In this document: positions 1 to 5,535 of the stretch, one piece after another
Layout of the letters: each line of letters opens with the position of its first letter
Numbering within the stretch: the stretch's first letter is position 1
From: Flavobacteriales bacterium
Lineage (GTDB): Bacteria > Bacteroidota > Bacteroidia > Flavobacteriales > UBA7430
Direction: 5' to 3'
DNA: 5,535 bases
Assembly (NCBI GenBank): GCA_024959975.1
Contig: JANXFM010000006.1
Coordinates: 1-5,535, forward strand
Program-made: the position numbers and the translations under genes
The notes under the pieces: model-generated
Seen by the model: the letters and a program-made list of their open reading frames with translations, nothing else
Databases searched by the model: none
Told to the model about the DNA's origin: nothing

Positions 1-503
1 TCCGTGTAAGTGTCCATGATGAGAAACTGCTCGGTAAGTTGTAGGGTCTGCTCTTCAATGACTTTCAGAAAATTTAAGAACTCAGGCAATGACAAACTTT
101 CATTTAAAAAGCCCAAAAAGTTAGCCAAAGGGATCATCGCAAAAGCCATGATCAAAACAGAAAACAAACCTTTTAATGAGATCGGGTTTTGCAATTTCAG
201 ATACGCTGAAAACTTCAATCCTCTGAGGTGTAGAAATAGTATCGGTGGAACGACAAAAGTCCCCAGGGCATTAAAAAACTGCATGGTTTTCATGGCATCG
301 ATCAGCTTTTTGTTCTCAGGATCAAAAACTTCCTTGGTACTTGAAAAAAAACTGATATCAAACAGCAACTGACAAAAAAATGCCCCCAAAATATGAGAAG
401 TGACCAATCCGCCTAAAATGACAATGGGCAGGTAATACAGTAATGCTGAATAACTTTTTCCCGACCAGATGCCTCTGCTTTTCTCTATGATGCTTAATTC
501 CAT
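1..503 (-). CDS. CPBP-like intramembrane protease, N-terminal part (cut by left edge)
   Basis: An open frame on the minus strand starts with ATG at 503 and stays open to the window edge, giving 167 codons. The predicted protein is very hydrophobic, with likely membrane helices at about residues 21-48, 72-92 and 110-130. The stretch around residues 126-164 (ANFLGFLNESLSLPEF, followed by an acidic, glutamine-rich segment ending EQFLIMDTYT) resembles the region just before the catalytic helices in Bacteroidota members of the CPBP (CAAX protease / bacteriocin-processing) family of intramembrane metallo-endopeptidases. The diagnostic EExxxR and later histidine motifs would lie beyond the edge, so activity cannot be judged. 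Substrates of this family in flavobacteria are mostly unknown. The gene is divergent from dusB with 34 bases between the starts. No Shine-Dalgarno site is visible. The membrane-protein call is firm and the family call is moderate. An unrelated multi-pass membrane protein remains possible. Confidence 0.62.
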   Translation of the reverse strand, partial: MELSIIEKSRGIWSGKSYSALLYYLPIVILGGLVTSHILGAFFCQLLFDISFFSSTKEVFDPENKKLIDAMKTMQFFNALGTFVVPPILFLHLRGLKFSAYLKLQNPISLKGLFSVLIMAFAMIPLANFLGFLNESLSLPEFLNFLKVIEEQTLQLTEQFLIMDTYT

Positions 504-513
504 GTGTTTTTCG

Positions 514-521
514 TATTTTTG
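514..521 (+). promoter_or_regulatory. Possible -7 box of the dusB promoter
   Basis: TATTTTTG matches the Bacteroidota -7 consensus TAnnTTTG and lies 16 bases before the dusB GTG, which would give a leader of roughly ten bases. No clear TTG -33 element is found at the usual distance upstream (around 490-495), and the surrounding DNA is T-rich, so a chance match is possible. Confidence 0.35.
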
Positions 522-537
522 CCAAAATTTTTGAATC

Positions 538-1530
538 GTGGTAAAGATAGGAAATATAGAACTCGGTACGTACCCGCTTTTACTCGCTCCCATGGAGGAC
601 GTGAGCGATCCGCCCTTCCGTGAGCTTTGTAAGCAACACGGGGCAGACCTGATGTACACCGAATTCATATCTTCTGAAGGATTGATCCGAGACGCTGCCA
701 AGAGCGTTCAAAAATTAGACATCTTCGAATACGAACGCCCGATAGGCATTCAGATCTTTGGCTACGACATCAACTCCATGCGCGAAGCGGCAGAAATTAC
801 CGCACAGGCAAAACCCGACATCATCGACATCAATTACGGCTGTCCGGTAAAAAAGGTTGCCTGTAAAGGTGCCGGTGCCGGAATTCTAAAGGACATCCCC
901 AAGATGGTGCGTATGACCGAAGAGATCGTAAAGTCAACCGACCTGCCGGTTACGGTTAAAACCCGCCTGGGCTGGAATGAAGAAAGTAAGCACATTGTAG
1001 AAGTGGCCGAGCGTCTTCAGGATGTGGGTATTAAAGCCATCTCCATTCACGGCCGAACACGTAAGCAGATGTACAAAGGCGAAGCGGACTGGTCGCTGAT
1101 CTCTGAGGTGAAGAACAACGCCCGTATGCAGATTCCTGTTTTTGGCAATGGAGACATCGATTCGCCTGAGAAAGCCAAAATGATGAAAGAACGCTACGAT
1201 GTTGACGGGATGATGATCGGTCGGGCTTCCATAGGCTACCCATGGATATTCAACGAAATAAAGCATTATCTGGAAACGGGTGAGAAGTTAACCCCTCCTA
1301 CCATAGAAGAACGCGTAGCGGCCTGTAGACAGCATTTAGAGCGTGCTCTGGAGTGGAAAGGTCCCATACTCGGAGTGGTGGAAACACGCAGACACTACAC
1401 CAATTATTTTAAAGGCATGTTTGGCATCAAAGAGTACCGCAAAAAGTTGGTGACTACCGACGAGCCGGAAAGACTTTATGAAATATTGGATGAAATTGCA
1501 GAGAACTTTGCTGATTACCAGTTCTGCTAG
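538..1530 (+). CDS. dusB: tRNA-dihydrouridine synthase DusB
   Basis: A flavin enzyme that reduces specific uridines of tRNA to dihydrouridine, acting in the cytoplasm with NADPH and FMN. The 330-residue length is normal for the DusB/NifR3 group (about 320-330). Visible landmarks are the FMN-binding start LLLAPMEDVSDPPFR (14-28), TEFISSEG (41-48), IQIFG (71-75), the catalytic loop NYGCPVKKV with the proton-donating cysteine at C102, VKTRLGW with the flavin-contacting lysine K141, IHGRTRKQMYKG with H161 and R163, FGNGDI (202-207) and the phosphate-binding MIGRA (227-231). A helical tRNA-binding domain follows from about 245 to the end. The start is GTG at 538. It gives the usual MVKIGNIELG N-terminus, and no ATG lies nearby in frame. 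There is no Shine-Dalgarno site, which is common in this phylum. The stop overlaps that of the convergent permease gene. The DusB assignment within the Dus family rests on motif likeness. The exact uridine modified (position 17 in E. coli DusB) is not shown by the sequence. Confidence 0.95.
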   Translation: MVKIGNIELGTYPLLLAPMEDVSDPPFRELCKQHGADLMYTEFISSEGLIRDAAKSVQKLDIFEYERPIGIQIFGYDINSMREAAEITAQAKPDIIDINYGCPVKKVACKGAGAGILKDIPKMVRMTEEIVKSTDLPVTVKTRLGWNEESKHIVEVAERLQDVGIKAISIHGRTRKQMYKGEADWSLISEVKNNARMQIPVFGNGDIDSPEKAKMMKERYDVDGMMIGRASIGYPWIFNEIKHYLETGEKLTPPTIEERVAACRQHLERALEWKGPILGVVETRRHYTNYFKGMFGIKEYRKKLVTTDEPERLYEILDEIAENFADYQFC

Positions 1531-2744
1531 GAAGCCTGAATAAACTTACGCTTTAAAAGCCGTACCGGGACGTATGTAATCAACATACCTATGGCCATTA
1601 CTGTAAACATAATTAAGAAAACATCCGGCATTTGAACCTCTACAGGATAGGCATTCACAATAAATGAACCCTGTTCTCCCATTTCAATAAACCCGAATTT
1701 TTGCTGCGCCAAACACAGCCCAACACCTAAAAGAACACCTAATCCACCACCAAAAAAGGTGATGAGCAGCCCCTCGTAAAAGAAGATCTTTTGAATGGTA
1801 ATTTCAGGAGTTCCTATGGCCCACAAACTCGAAATATCTCGGCGCTTTTCCAGAACGATCATGATCACGGATGCCACGATATTAAACGTAGCGATAAGCA
1901 GAATAAAAGCTAAGATGAAAAAGATGGCCCACTTTTCAGTCTGCAGTACTTTGTACAAAAATTCTTGTTGCTGATAGCGATTTTTAACCTCAAAGTCGGC
2001 TCCAAAAAACTCCTGAAGAGACTCCTGCACGTTCTCCGGATCTGCTACGTTCAACTCCAGACTGCTAAGCATATCAGGCTTGTCTAAAAATTGCTGAACG
2101 CCTTCCAAAGAAGTAACCACATAAGAAGCATCGTACTCTGCCTGAACAGAATAGACCCCGGAAATATACCAGGAACCCTCGATAAACGGACGTTCTTTTA
2201 AAGAGCCCATTTTAGCATCCAAATTGGGCACAAAAACTTTCAAAGGTTTGTAATACTGATCTATGGAAAGCGACAAAGTATGTGCTAAAGATTGACCTAC
2301 GATGGCCTGTTTATGATCCTGATAATCTCTAAAACTCCGACCCTTAAAAATGTGTTTTTCGATGGCTAGTGAATCCTCAGATGGCCACTGCCTTACACCT
2401 CTTAGTTTTGCAAGTTGCTCCTGTTCATCAAATCGAAGCAAAACCTTTTCCTCATAAACTTCCTGTATCGTTTCCCAGGGCGCAATTGCCTTGAGTTCAT
2501 CAAGATCATACGAGGCTGAAGAAAAGCTTTTGGAGTTCACAGGACGCACCACAAGATCAGCATTCACCTCGTGATACATGGATTTAATAAGCGACTCAAA
2601 ACCGTTAAAAACAGAGAGCACCACCACCAAAGCCAGGGTACCTACGGCAACACCAAGTACGGAAATTGCAGTAATGATATTTACTGCATTCTTGCTCTTT
2701 GCTGAAAATAAATAGCGTCGGGCTATGTAAAGAGCAACATTCAA
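1527..2744 (-). CDS. FtsX/LolC/LolE-type ABC transporter permease
   Basis: A 405-residue inner-membrane protein of the FtsX/MacB permease superfamily, close in layout to LolC/LolE, the membrane part of the machine that releases outer-membrane lipoproteins. It has one helix near the N-terminus (about 23-46), a large periplasmic domain (about 47-270, MacB-like core), then three helices at about 272-297, 319-346 and 374-394. The segment ATFNIVASVIMIVLEKRRDI (285-304) is the conserved LolC/E-like region after the second helix, with the cytoplasmic coupling stretch behind it. The start is TTG at 2744: it gives MNVALYIARRYLFS, the usual beginning in flavobacterial homologues, and the nearby ATG is out of frame and meets a stop after five codons. 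It begins two bases after the rbfA stop, so coupled translation in one operon is likely. No ATP-binding partner is encoded beside it, so a LolD-like ATPase would have to come from elsewhere. A lipoprotein-release role is inferred from the family, and other FtsX-like export roles are possible. Confidence 0.88.
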   Translation of the reverse strand: MNVALYIARRYLFSAKSKNAVNIITAISVLGVAVGTLALVVVLSVFNGFESLIKSMYHEVNADLVVRPVNSKSFSSASYDLDELKAIAPWETIQEVYEEKVLLRFDEQEQLAKLRGVRQWPSEDSLAIEKHIFKGRSFRDYQDHKQAIVGQSLAHTLSLSIDQYYKPLKVFVPNLDAKMGSLKERPFIEGSWYISGVYSVQAEYDASYVVTSLEGVQQFLDKPDMLSSLELNVADPENVQESLQEFFGADFEVKNRYQQQEFLYKVLQTEKWAIFFILAFILLIATFNIVASVIMIVLEKRRDISSLWAIGTPEITIQKIFFYEGLLITFFGGGLGVLLGVGLCLAQQKFGFIEMGEQGSFIVNAYPVEVQMPDVFLIMFTVMAIGMLITYVPVRLLKRKFIQAS

Positions 2745-2746
2745 AA

Positions 2747-3106
2747 TTATTCGGGTGAATTTGTATCATCGCCTCGCAACAGACGATCTATGTTTTCGGC
2801 ATAGTCTAATGAGTCATCGATATAAAATGTCAGCTCGGGAACAATTCTCAATTGATGACGCACACGCCTCCCCAACTCATTTCGGATCTCAGAACTGTGC
2901 GCACCCACAGACTTTAAAAAAGCAGCCTTATCCTGAAGAGGAAAAACGGATAAAAAAACTTTCGCGTAAGACAGATCGGGACTCAATCGTACTTTTGAAA
3001 CCGAAATTAATGCTCCGGGTGAAATTGAACTTGTCTTCTGTAAGAGAATCTCGGCCACATCCTTTTGAATTTGACGGGCTACCTTTTTCTGTCTTGTGCT
3101 TTCCAT
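2747..3106 (-). CDS. rbfA: 30S ribosome-binding factor A
   Basis: RbfA is a small single KH-like-fold protein that binds the immature 30S subunit near the 5' end of 16S rRNA and helps late maturation, especially in the cold. The 119-residue length is normal. Landmarks are the N-terminal helix STRQKKVARQIQKDVAEILL (3-22), the strand-rich SVSKVRLSPDLSYAKVFLSVF (35-55), the helix EIRNELGRRVRHQLRIVPEL (73-92) and the closing TFYIDDSLDYAENIDRLL (93-110), all typical of RbfA. The ATG at 3106 is chosen because it gives the family N-terminus. The frame can be extended to a TTG at 3139, but those 11 extra codons are encoded by the promoter box and the start of the heptamer repeats and have no family counterpart. 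It is followed after two bases by the permease gene. A Bacteroidota promoter box ends only four bases before the ATG, so the mRNA may be leaderless or nearly so. Confidence 0.94.
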   Translation of the reverse strand: MESTRQKKVARQIQKDVAEILLQKTSSISPGALISVSKVRLSPDLSYAKVFLSVFPLQDKAAFLKSVGAHSSEIRNELGRRVRHQLRIVPELTFYIDDSLDYAENIDRLLRGDDTNSPE

Positions 3107-3110
3107 GCCA

Positions 3111-3139
3111 CAAAGATAGGAATTTAGTACTAGGTACAA
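3111..3139 (-). promoter_or_regulatory. rbfA promoter (-33 TTG and -7 TATCTTTG)
   Basis: On the minus strand, TATCTTTG (3118 down to 3111) matches the Bacteroidota -7 consensus TAnnTTTG exactly. A TTG (3139-3137) lies 18 bases upstream, within the usual 17-23 spacing for the -33 element. The TTG is formed by a GTACAAG unit of the adjoining repeat. Only four bases separate the -7 box from the rbfA ATG, so transcription should begin at or very near the start codon. This is a sequence match only and has not been shown experimentally. Confidence 0.6.
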
Positions 3140-3182
3140 GGTAGTAGGTACAAGGTATCAGGTATCAGGTACTAAGTATTAC
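3127..3182. repeat. Tandem 7-base repeat, eight GTANNAG-type units
   Basis: Eight consecutive 7-base units run in perfect register with no gap, starting at 3127, 3134, 3141, 3148, 3155, 3162, 3169 and 3176: GTACTAG, GTACAAG, GTAGTAG, GTACAAG, GTATCAG, GTATCAG, GTACTAA, GTATTAC. All eight begin with GTA, and six end in AG. The last two units are the most degraded. A period of seven does not keep a reading frame, so this is not coding. The block starts eight bases beyond the rbfA -7 box and contributes its -33 TTG. The function is unknown. It could be a decayed slipped-strand repeat or a repeated protein-binding site. Confidence 0.85.
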
Positions 3183-3192
3183 GAATTGACAA

Positions 3193-3280
3193 ACTCATCA
3201 CTCATCACTCATCACTTCTCACTTAAAATTTTCACTTTAGGTACTTTAAGTACTTATAACTTATAAACTTCTAACTGATG
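3193..3280. repeat. Second heptamer block, ACTNNNN-type units
   Basis: After a ten-base spacer (3183-3192) a second set of 7-base units appears: ACTCATC three times without change (3193-3213), then ACTTCTC (3214) and ACTTAAA (3221) in the same register. After slips come ACTTTAG (3234), two copies of ACTTATA (3252-3265), ACTTCTA (3267) and ACTGATG (3274-3280). A near-palindrome GTACTTTAAGTAC sits at 3241-3253. The unit differs from the GTANNAG block but has the same period. The three exact ACTCATC copies are the cleanest part, and the later units are looser and could partly be chance in AT-rich DNA. No function is known to me. Confidence 0.7.
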
Positions 3281-3302
3281 AAACCTATGTCAAATTGAAT
3301 TT

Positions 3303-3310
3303 TATCTTTG
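3303..3310 (+). promoter_or_regulatory. -7 box of the ABC exporter-mce operon promoter
   Basis: TATCTTTG matches the TAnnTTTG consensus and is identical to the rbfA box on the other strand. It lies 40 bases before the exporter ATG, a normal leader length. A TTG at 3295-3297 is too close to serve as -33, and no good TTG lies at 17-23 bases upstream, so the promoter may be weak or helped by a regulator. Confidence 0.5.
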
Positions 3311-3350
3311 CATAGTACAGTAATCAACTAAGAAAAGGAATACGCTTTAC

Positions 3351-5186
3351 ATGAAGCCATTTTATAAAATTTTAAAGTTCGCCTACAAATACAAGTATTC
3401 AGCCGTATTAAACGCACTATTGAATATCTTATCGGTTCTTTTCGGCTTATTTTCCATCACCCTGGTTATTCCTGTCCTGGGAATACTCTTCGGTACTCAG
3501 AAAAAAGTATTGACCGCTCCTGAGGGCGAAATGTCTACACAATGGATCAATGATTATTTATCGTATAAACTCACTAGCATTATTGAAACGGTTGGAGAAG
3601 CCGATGCTTTGGGAATTATATGTATTGGAATTGTCATTGCCTTTTTTCTAAAAAACCTGACGCGCTATTTGGCACAATACACCCTTGTGCCGATACGAAC
3701 AGGTGTTGTTAGGGATATCCGACGGGCATTGCACACCAAAATGTCTGTACTGTCCATTTCTTATTTCTCTGAAAAAAGAAAAGGCGATCTGATGTCGAGA
3801 ATGACTACAGACGTACGTGAAGTAGAGGCTTCAATAATGAATACTCTGGGCGTTCTGGTTCGGGATCCGGTGAATATCATTGCCTCGATCGTTTTATTGA
3901 TGACCATGAGTTCGAAACTTACATTGATCGCTTTATTGCTTTTCCCGGTTGCAGGGCTTATCATCGGAAAGATCGGTAAAAGTCTAAGAAGAAAATCCAG
4001 CAAGGGACAAATTCAAGTCGCGCGCATCCTTTCGGCGATCGAAGAAAACATTTCCGGACTGCGGGTAATCAAAGCTTTTAATGCCGAAAAGCAGGTAAAC
4101 GACAAATTTGAAGAGGAGCTGGAGAAACACCAAAACATCATGTCGAGTATCATGCGACGCAGAGATCTGGCATCGCCCATGAGCGAATTCTTAAGCACTT
4201 TGGTTATGGTCGTGATTATTTGGTATGGAGGAAATTTAATTTTCGAGAGTCAGATCGATCCGGATATTTCAGCCTTAAGCCCACAAACTTTCATAGGTTT
4301 TATCCTCATCTTCTCGCAAATATTACCTCCTGTAAAATCACTTTCGCAGGGTTATTACAGTATTCAAAGAGGTTCGGCTTCTGCCGAGCGTATTATGGAT
4401 GTATTGGAAGCTGAAATAGAAGTAAAAGAAAAAGAAAATGCCATTTCCATCCATGACTTTAAAGATGCCATTCGTTTTGAAAATGCGCATTTTTCTTACG
4501 ATGAAAAAACCATTCTGCACAACATCAACCTGGAAGTAAAGAAAGGAAAAACCATTGCTCTGGTAGGACAATCGGGAGGCGGGAAAACGACCCTTGCAAA
4601 TTTGGCAGCCCGTTATTACGATCTTAAAGGAGGAACTCTTTTTATTGACGGTAAAGACATCCGCGACTACAAACTATACGACCTGAGAAAACAAATGGGT
4701 ATTGTAACGCAGGATGCCATCCTGTTTAACGACAGCATATTCAACAACATCGCTCTAGGAATTGAAAACCCGGATCCCGAAAAAGTTATTGAAGCGGCTA
4801 AAATTGCCAATGCCCACGAATTCATCACCAAATTTGAAGCCGGCTACGACCACAATATCGGCGATGGCGGACACAAGCTTTCGGGTGGTCAGAAACAGCG
4901 CCTGAGCATTGCCCGGGCAGTGATGAAAAACCCGCCGATCTTAATTTTAGATGAAGCCACTTCGGCTTTAGACACCGAATCGGAACGCCTGGTGCAGGAT
5001 GCCTTAACCAAGTTGATGGCCAACAGAACATCCATTGTAATCGCACACCGTCTGTCAACCATCCAAAATGCCGATGAAATTGTCGTCATTAACGAGGGTG
5101 AAATTGTAGAACAGGGAACACACGAGGAATTAGTAAAAATTGAAGGCCACTACCACAAACTTCACAACATGCAAAACCTGTCTTAG
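3351..5186 (+). CDS. MsbA-like ABC exporter, fused membrane and ATPase domains
   Basis: A 611-residue half-transporter expected to work as a homodimer in the inner membrane, using ATP to export a lipid or other hydrophobic compound. The membrane domain has six likely helices at about 17-48, 86-108, 167-187, 189-208, 278-298 and 313-335. The ATPase domain follows from about 375, with an A-loop tyrosine Y383, Walker A GQSGGGKT (406-413, lysine K412), Q-loop Q454, signature LSGGQ (510-514), Walker B ILILDE (530-535, catalytic E535), D-loop SALD (538-541) and switch histidine H566. All ATPase residues are present, so it should be active. The length and order fit the MsbA/lipid-flippase type, but this family is hard to assign by substrate. 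Lipid A core transport is a reasonable guess and a peptide or drug exporter is an alternative. ATG at 3351 is preceded by AGAAAAGGAA (3331-3340), a weak purine-rich site ten bases away. The stop is one base before mce, suggesting one operon, though no shared function is evident. Confidence 0.93.
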   Translation: MKPFYKILKFAYKYKYSAVLNALLNILSVLFGLFSITLVIPVLGILFGTQKKVLTAPEGEMSTQWINDYLSYKLTSIIETVGEADALGIICIGIVIAFFLKNLTRYLAQYTLVPIRTGVVRDIRRALHTKMSVLSISYFSEKRKGDLMSRMTTDVREVEASIMNTLGVLVRDPVNIIASIVLLMTMSSKLTLIALLLFPVAGLIIGKIGKSLRRKSSKGQIQVARILSAIEENISGLRVIKAFNAEKQVNDKFEEELEKHQNIMSSIMRRRDLASPMSEFLSTLVMVVIIWYGGNLIFESQIDPDISALSPQTFIGFILIFSQILPPVKSLSQGYYSIQRGSASAERIMDVLEAEIEVKEKENAISIHDFKDAIRFENAHFSYDEKTILHNINLEVKKGKTIALVGQSGGGKTTLANLAARYYDLKGGTLFIDGKDIRDYKLYDLRKQMGIVTQDAILFNDSIFNNIALGIENPDPEKVIEAAKIANAHEFITKFEAGYDHNIGDGGHKLSGGQKQRLSIARAVMKNPPILILDEATSALDTESERLVQDALTKLMANRTSIVIAHRLSTIQNADEIVVINEGEIVEQGTHEELVKIEGHYHKLHNMQNLS

Positions 5187-5187
5187 T

Positions 5188-5535
5188 ATGGTTGAAAAAG
5201 TAGAACATATTGGTATTGCTGTAAAGAATATAGAAGAAGCGAATAAGGTTTACGAAAAGCTTCTTGGTGTAGGTCCCTACAAAACAGAAATCGTAGAAAG
5301 TGAAGGTGTAAACACCTCCTTTTTTCAAACCGGCGAAAGTAAAATTGAACTGTTACAAGCAACAAAACCGGAAAGTGCCATCGCCAAATTCATTGAAAAG
5401 AAAGGCGAAGGGATTCACCACATTGCTTTTGTAGTAAAAGACATAAAAGCAGAAATAAAACGACTGAAAGAAGAAGGGTTTACCATCATAAATGAAACGC
5501 CAAAAAAAGGGGCTGACAACAAGTTGGTATGCTTT
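5188..5535 (+). CDS. mce: Methylmalonyl-CoA epimerase, N-terminal 116 codons (cut by right edge)
   Basis: Methylmalonyl-CoA epimerase interconverts the (S) and (R) forms of methylmalonyl-CoA, linking propionyl-CoA carboxylation and the B12-dependent mutase. It is a small cytoplasmic metalloenzyme of the vicinal-oxygen-chelate (glyoxalase) fold. The start MVEKVEHIGIAVKNIEEA carries the first metal-binding histidine (H7). KIELLQ (52-57) has the expected second ligand at about E54, and GEGIHHIAFVVKDI (73-86) holds the third, H77 or H78. The final glutamate ligand should lie in the roughly 15-20 residues missing past the edge, since family members are about 130-140 residues long. The frame is open to the last base of the window. 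ATG at 5188 is separated by one base from the stop of the exporter, so translation is probably coupled. A different glyoxalase-fold enzyme is possible, but the spacing and motifs fit the epimerase closely. Confidence 0.9.
   Translation, partial: MVEKVEHIGIAVKNIEEANKVYEKLLGVGPYKTEIVESEGVNTSFFQTGESKIELLQATKPESAIAKFIEKKGEGIHHIAFVVKDIKAEIKRLKEEGFTIINETPKKGADNKLVCF

Noticed and set aside
10..372. A 120-codon plus-strand open frame
   Set aside because: It lies opposite the CPBP-like gene, which has a coherent membrane-protein translation; this frame has no recognisable family and mixed composition.
542..549. TATCTTTA on the minus strand as a -7 box for the CPBP-like gene
   Set aside because: The last base departs from the consensus, no TTG lies at a suitable distance, and it sits inside the start of dusB; too weak to call.
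3107..3139. An N-terminal extension of rbfA from TTG at 3139
   Set aside because: The 11 codons are made of the promoter box and repeat units and have no counterpart in RbfA proteins, while the ATG at 3106 fits the family.
2755..3144. A 129-codon plus-strand open frame antisense to rbfA, running into the repeats
   Set aside because: It mirrors rbfA almost exactly, shows no domain and ends in repeat-encoded residues; rbfA on the other strand is certain.
3193..3220. CRISPR-like array
   Set aside because: The units are only seven bases long and directly adjacent, with no unique spacers and no cas genes nearby.
3241..3253. GTACTTTAAGTAC as an operator or terminator hairpin
   Set aside because: It is an imperfect short AT-rich palindrome within repeat-like DNA, with no GC stem or T run, so neither call is supported.
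4825..5089. Minus-strand open frames opposite the ATPase domain of the ABC exporter
   Set aside because: They overlap intact ATPase motifs on the plus strand and show no family features of their own.

Overview
The window looks like chromosomal DNA from a member of the Bacteroidota, most likely a flavobacterium. The evidence is the closeness of the proteins to the flavobacterial style of DusB, LolC/E-like permease, RbfA and CPBP protease, the AT-rich intergenic DNA, the near absence of Shine-Dalgarno sites, and promoter-like TAnnTTTG boxes (the Bacteroidota -7 element). The species cannot be named from sequence alone.

Layout from left to right: (1) 1-503, minus strand, the N-terminal part of a membrane protein that resembles CPBP-family intramembrane proteases and runs off the left edge. 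(2) 538-1530, plus strand, a complete tRNA-dihydrouridine synthase (dusB), divergent from the first gene across a 34-base gap. (3) 1527-2744, minus strand, an FtsX/LolC/LolE-type permease whose stop codon overlaps the dusB stop tail to tail. (4) 2747-3106, minus strand, rbfA, two bases upstream of the permease and probably in one operon with it. (5) 3107-3350, a non-coding divergent intergenic region holding two blocks of 7-base tandem repeats between two identical TATCTTTG boxes that face outward. (6) 3351-5186, plus strand, a complete MsbA-like ABC exporter. (7) 5188-5535, plus strand, methylmalonyl-CoA epimerase (mce), one base after the exporter stop and cut by the right edge.

The genes are mostly housekeeping: tRNA modification, 30S subunit maturation, envelope transport and lipid or lipoprotein traffic, and propionyl/methylmalonyl-CoA metabolism. 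No phage, transposon, CRISPR, toxin-antitoxin or defence module is visible. The one feature that ordinary annotation does not explain is the heptamer-repeat block at 3127-3280, which also seems to supply the -33 part of the rbfA promoter. I do not see a complete new biological system here.
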